A model generated the notes under the pieces. That model ran no database searches. It was given only the letters and a program-made list of their open reading frames with translations, and had not been told where the DNA came from. Source: an uncultured Collinsella sp. (GTDB lineage Bacteria > Actinomycetota > Coriobacteriia > Coriobacteriales > Coriobacteriaceae). Taken from it: a stretch of 24,115 nt of DNA. A program made the position numbers and the translations under genes. Positions 21,260 to 24,115 of this stretch are shown in pieces. Position 1 is the stretch's first letter; every line of letters begins with the position of its first letter. The DNA is taken from positions 1 through 24,115 of the forward strand of contig URUI01000028.1 in NCBI GenBank assembly GCA_900551015.1, read 5' to 3'.

Positions 21260-23023
21260 ATGGCAGATTCCACCACCGATTACAACAATCTAGATCCCTT
21301 GGGTGACGAGGCGGCGGTTGTCGATGAGGTCGATGCCGTCGTCTCGGGCGCTCGCAAGAAGCCGCGCGCTGTCGATATGGTCCCCGAGGAGCCCGACGCG
21401 ATGGCGCCGGACGAGGAATACCAGCTCACGCCGGCGGGTCGCCGCGAGCGCATCGGACAGATTGTTCGCCTGGTCAAAAAGTACCGCGTGTGGGATAACC
21501 TCACGCCGGTTCGTTTGCGCCGCCTGCTCGAGGAACTCGGCCCCATGTTCGTCAAGATGGGGCAGATTCTGGCCAACCGGTCCGAGATTCTGCCGCAACG
21601 CTTTTGCGACGAGCTGCGTCGTCTGCGCTCCGACGTGGAGCCTGTACCGTACGAGGTCGTACTCAGTTGTCTGGAAGAAGAATACGGCCTGCGCCTGGGG
21701 GAGATGTTCGATGCGATCGACCCCAATCCGCTTGGTAGCGCATCGCTCGCGCAGGTGCACCGCGCTCGTCTGGTGACGGGCGAGGACGTGGCCGTCAAGG
21801 TGCAGCGCCCCGGTGCGCAGCAGGTTATGGCACAGGACATCGATATCATCCGCTCGGTGGTGCGTATCGTTTCCAAGTTCGTCAACACCGATCAATTCGT
21901 TGACCTGCACGGCGTAGTCGAGGAGTTGTGGACCTCGTTTCGCGAGGAGACCAACTTTTTGGCCGAGGCCAAAAACCTCAACGACTTCTACGAGTTCCAT
22001 AAGAGCGTTCATGGCGTGACGTGCCCTAAATCCTATCTGGACCTGTGCACCGAGCACGTGGTGGTCATGGACTATGTCGACGGCATTTCGATCGCCGATC
22101 CTGAACGCTTGGTGGCCGAGGGCTATGACTTGGAAAAGATCGGTGCCGCTATCGTCGAGGACTACTCGACGCAGGTGCTCGATGACGGCTTTTTCCATGC
22201 CGACCCGCATGCGGGAAACATCATTCTCAAGGACGGCATCGTTTACTTTATCGACTTGGGCATGGTCGGACGCATGTCGAGCCACGATCGTGGCATCGTC
22301 AAGGACATGATTTTCGCCGTGGCCGAGGGTGACGTGCCCAAGCTCAAGGATTCGCTCATGCGCTTCGCCGTGACGCGTGGCGACTCGGCTGAGCTCGATC
22401 ATTCGGCCTTTTTGTCCGATTTGGACTTTATCGTGGCTGACTTTGCGGGCCTTGACCTGAAGGATCTGGATATCGGCGAGTTTTTGACCTCGCTGTTAAA
22501 CCTGGCGCGCAAAAACGACGTTGAGCTGCCGAGCGTGGTAACGATGTTCGCCCGCGGCATGGTGACGCTCGAGGGTTTGCTGACCGAGTACATGCCCAAC
22601 GTCAACATGATCCAGATAATCCAGACGCATATCAAAAACGAGAAGAGCACCTATGCGCGCGTGCGTGATATGGGACGCGATCTTGCCGCGAGCAGCTATC
22701 GCGCGGCAAAAGGCTCGCTCGAGGCGGCCGAGTATCTGGGCCTGGCTTCGCGTATGCTCACGCGCGGCCAGCTTAAGGTAAACACGCAGATCATGAGCAG
22801 CGATAAGGCGCTGCGACAGCTGGGCGGAATTATCGACCGCATGTCGATGGCAATTGTGATCGCTGGTCTGTTTATCGGTTCGTCGGTGGTGTACTACGCA
22901 CGCATCGAGCCGGTTGTGTTTGGCATCCCAGTCATTGGCTTTATGGGCTACGTGAGCGCGCTGGTGCTGGCGCTTATGCTGGGCCGCAATATCTGGCTCA
23001 ACAGTCACGGCGGCAAGCGCTAG
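21260..23023 (+). CDS. AarF/UbiB (ABC1) atypical kinase family protein
   Basis: ABC1/UbiB proteins are atypical protein-kinase-like ATPases, best known in ubiquinone synthesis, but they also occur in anaerobes without ubiquinone, where their role is unclear. All family signatures are present in 587 residues: the KxGQ motif in FVKMGQILANRSEILPQRF (Lys99-Gln102), the Ala-rich loop GSASLAQVH (159-167), VAVKVQRPG with Lys180, the EETNFLAEAKNL segment, FFHADPHAGN (about 312-320) and YFIDLGMVG. Two hydrophobic helices close the protein (about 535-580), anchoring it to the membrane. The first 55 residues are acidic and probably disordered. The ATG at 21260 has only a weak ribosome binding site, as expected for a gene coupled to the phasin-like gene 8 bases upstream. 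A terminator follows 51 bases after the stop. Confidence 0.95.
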   Translation: MADSTTDYNNLDPLGDEAAVVDEVDAVVSGARKKPRAVDMVPEEPDAMAPDEEYQLTPAGRRERIGQIVRLVKKYRVWDNLTPVRLRRLLEELGPMFVKMGQILANRSEILPQRFCDELRRLRSDVEPVPYEVVLSCLEEEYGLRLGEMFDAIDPNPLGSASLAQVHRARLVTGEDVAVKVQRPGAQQVMAQDIDIIRSVVRIVSKFVNTDQFVDLHGVVEELWTSFREETNFLAEAKNLNDFYEFHKSVHGVTCPKSYLDLCTEHVVVMDYVDGISIADPERLVAEGYDLEKIGAAIVEDYSTQVLDDGFFHADPHAGNIILKDGIVYFIDLGMVGRMSSHDRGIVKDMIFAVAEGDVPKLKDSLMRFAVTRGDSAELDHSAFLSDLDFIVADFAGLDLKDLDIGEFLTSLLNLARKNDVELPSVVTMFARGMVTLEGLLTEYMPNVNMIQIIQTHIKNEKSTYARVRDMGRDLAASSYRAAKGSLEAAEYLGLASRMLTRGQLKVNTQIMSSDKALRQLGGIIDRMSMAIVIAGLFIGSSVVYYARIEPVVFGIPVIGFMGYVSALVLALMLGRNIWLNSHGGKR

Positions 23024-23074
23024 AGGCCGCGACCGTCACCGCATTTTCCTATCGCAAACAATAGCTTTTACCTT

Positions 23075-23102
23075 GGGCTTCGCCTGCGTGCGAGGCCCTT
23101 TT
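23075..23102 (+). terminator. Terminator after the AarF/UbiB gene
   Basis: A 9-bp stem GGGCTTCGC/GCGAGGCCC (one G-T pair) with a 6-base loop is followed by TTTT. It isolates the downstream riboswitch transcript from the kinase-like operon. Confidence 0.85.
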
Positions 23103-23138
23103 GCGTGATACCATTTTGACGGTAATAATCGATGGCCT

Positions 23139-23311
23139 AGATGGTGGTGCGGAGACGCGCGAATGCGCGGTTTACCTGCGCGTTTGGGAGAATTGGGGTG
23201 CAAGTCCCCGGCTGTACCAGTAACCGTAATTCCTCTTGGCTCGGGATGTTCGCGTCGCAGATCGGACGACGTGCCCGAGTCGTTAAGGTTAAGTCGGATC
23301 GCCTCCCATCT
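23139..23311 (+). promoter_or_regulatory. Cobalamin riboswitch
   Basis: This RNA leader binds cobalamin and switches off expression. The conserved core is visible: GGGAGAATTGGGGTGCAAGT (from 23189), CCCCGGCTGTACCAGTAACC, and the B12 box AAGTCGGATCGCCTCCC at 23291-23307. The closing P1 stem AGATGG (23139-23144) with CCATCT (23306-23311) is perfect. A GC-rich hairpin (about 23319-23340) follows, with no T run, then the GGAGGGAAGGGGG ribosome binding region near 23355-23367. Control is therefore probably at translation initiation, through ribosome-site sequestration. Confidence 0.95.
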
Positions 23312-23373
23312 TGCATGCGGCTGCGGCGTATGCCGCCGGTGTGCATAGGGCTCTGGAGGGAAGGGGGACCCCG

Positions 23374-24115
23374 ATGGGGAAACTCGAGCGCAACATGCGC
23401 GATGACGTGGGGCAGCCTCAAGGCAACGCTCCAAGTACAGACAATGGGAGACAAATGGATATGTTTGTGGACGAGCGCCAGCGCGTCTCGCATCGCCGTG
23501 GCGCAATTGCGCGCGGCGTAGCCAAGCGCGGCCTGGTGGCATTCCTGGCCTTCGCGATGGCCTTTGGCACCACGCCGGCTCAGCTGTGGGCCGAGGGCGC
23601 CGAGGGCATTGCCGAGGCTGTGGATCAGGCTGCGACGTCGGACGAGGGTGCAGCGCCTGCGGATGGTGCTGCCGACGGTGTTGTTTCTGAAACCGGCTCT
23701 AACGCGAGCGATGCGTCGGTTAACGATGGCGCTTCGACGAATGCCGCAGATAGCAACGGCGTAGCGTCGGACGATTCTGTTGCAGCCGAGGCTTCTACTG
23801 CTTCGCCGGATTCATCCGAACAGGACGTCAAAAGTGTTGTAGCCGCTTCCGATGAGGCTGAATCTCAGCCTACCGAAGCCGCAAGCCAAGAGGTCTCTGC
23901 CACGTGCTCCGTCGTCGGCACCGACGCCAAGGGCGCCCAGCAGACCTGGGCCGCCGCGCAGCAGATCGCTCTGAAGGAGGGCTCGACCGCGGCCGACCTC
24001 TCCGAGCAGCTCTTCAGGCAGGCCGGCCTCAAGGCCGACTACGACCCCAACGGCTCCTGGGGCTGGGCGCTCAACTCGATCACGTCGCCCTTCGACGCGG
24101 GCCGCACGCTCGCCT
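23374..24115 (+). CDS. Secreted DUF4430-like protein under cobalamin control (3' end outside window)
   Basis: The frame is open to the window end (247 codons seen). A basic N-terminal region (RQRVSHRRGAIARGVAKR) leads to a hydrophobic helix (GLVAFLAFAMAFG) and an Ala-x-Ala-like site, giving a signal peptide. A long Ser/Ala/Asp-rich linker follows (about 80-190), then TWAAAQQIALKEGSTAADLS, EQLFRQAGLKADY and SWGWALNSI, which resemble DUF4430/transcobalamin-like C-terminal domains. The cobalamin riboswitch directly upstream points to a role in binding or capturing cobalamin at the surface; this is inferred. The start is uncertain: ATG at 23374 has the strongest ribosome binding site (AAGGGGG, 6 bases away), but ATG at 23455 or 23461 (behind GGGAG) would give a more standard signal peptide. 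The frame is the same in each case. Confidence 0.8.
   Translation, partial: MGKLERNMRDDVGQPQGNAPSTDNGRQMDMFVDERQRVSHRRGAIARGVAKRGLVAFLAFAMAFGTTPAQLWAEGAEGIAEAVDQAATSDEGAAPADGAADGVVSETGSNASDASVNDGASTNAADSNGVASDDSVAAEASTASPDSSEQDVKSVVAASDEAESQPTEAASQEVSATCSVVGTDAKGAQQTWAAAQQIALKEGSTAADLSEQLFRQAGLKADYDPNGSWGWALNSITSPFDAGRTLA

Noticed and set aside
21290..22402. 370-codon minus-strand frame
   Set aside because: It is antisense to the AarF/UbiB gene, which carries all family motifs.
1..24115. tRNA or rRNA genes
   Set aside because: While reading both strands I saw no cloverleaf with a T-loop GGTTCRA box and acceptor pairing, nor any rRNA-like sequence. A covariance-model search would be needed to exclude degenerate tRNAs.

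Overview
The window looks like chromosome of a high-GC, anaerobic gut actinobacterium of the class Coriobacteriia, most likely Collinsella or a close relative. This is an inference from GC-rich codon use, a ruvC-ruvA-ruvB order behind a Gram-positive-type LexA box, a formate-tetrahydrofolate ligase with a matching fchA-folD pair, sortase/Tat surface proteins, and a cobalamin riboswitch in front of a large secreted protein. No database search was possible.

Layout. (1) 1-5115: the 3' end of an unrecognised gene, a LexA-type site, the tightly overlapping ruvCAB operon, then monocistronic fhs with a strong terminator. (2) 5116-8970: a membrane-anchored protein with a disordered N terminus and a heptad-repeat tail, a divergently placed cation diffusion facilitator, and a double zinc-ribbon protein. 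(3) 9000-12730: an accessory, partly AT-richer block. It holds a small protein whose SHOCT tail is in another frame, a degenerate gene tail facing an undescribed 30-residue ORF across a bidirectional terminator, a 73-residue protein, an ADP-ribosylglycohydrolase, a DUF1016/PDDEXK nuclease and a small PH-like protein. (4) 12690-17030: a surface phospholipase C-like protein (Tat signal, LANTG sorting motif) and two paralogous lipoproteins, each with its own hairpin terminator, all on the minus strand. (5) 17260-18857: fchA-folD. (6) 18890-19125: a 228-bp palindromic MITE-like element. (7) 19212-23102: C69 dipeptidase, a phasin-like protein and an AarF/UbiB kinase-like protein. (8) 23139-24115: a cobalamin riboswitch and the start of a secreted, probably DUF4430/transcobalamin-like protein cut by the window end.

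How genes fit together. Fhs, FchA and FolD together give formate to methylene-tetrahydrofolate. The FolD here lacks the residues normally used for the cyclohydrolase step, so FchA probably performs it. RuvA, RuvB and RuvC form the Holliday junction resolvasome, apparently under SOS control. The riboswitch suggests that the last gene helps capture or bind cobalamin at the cell surface.
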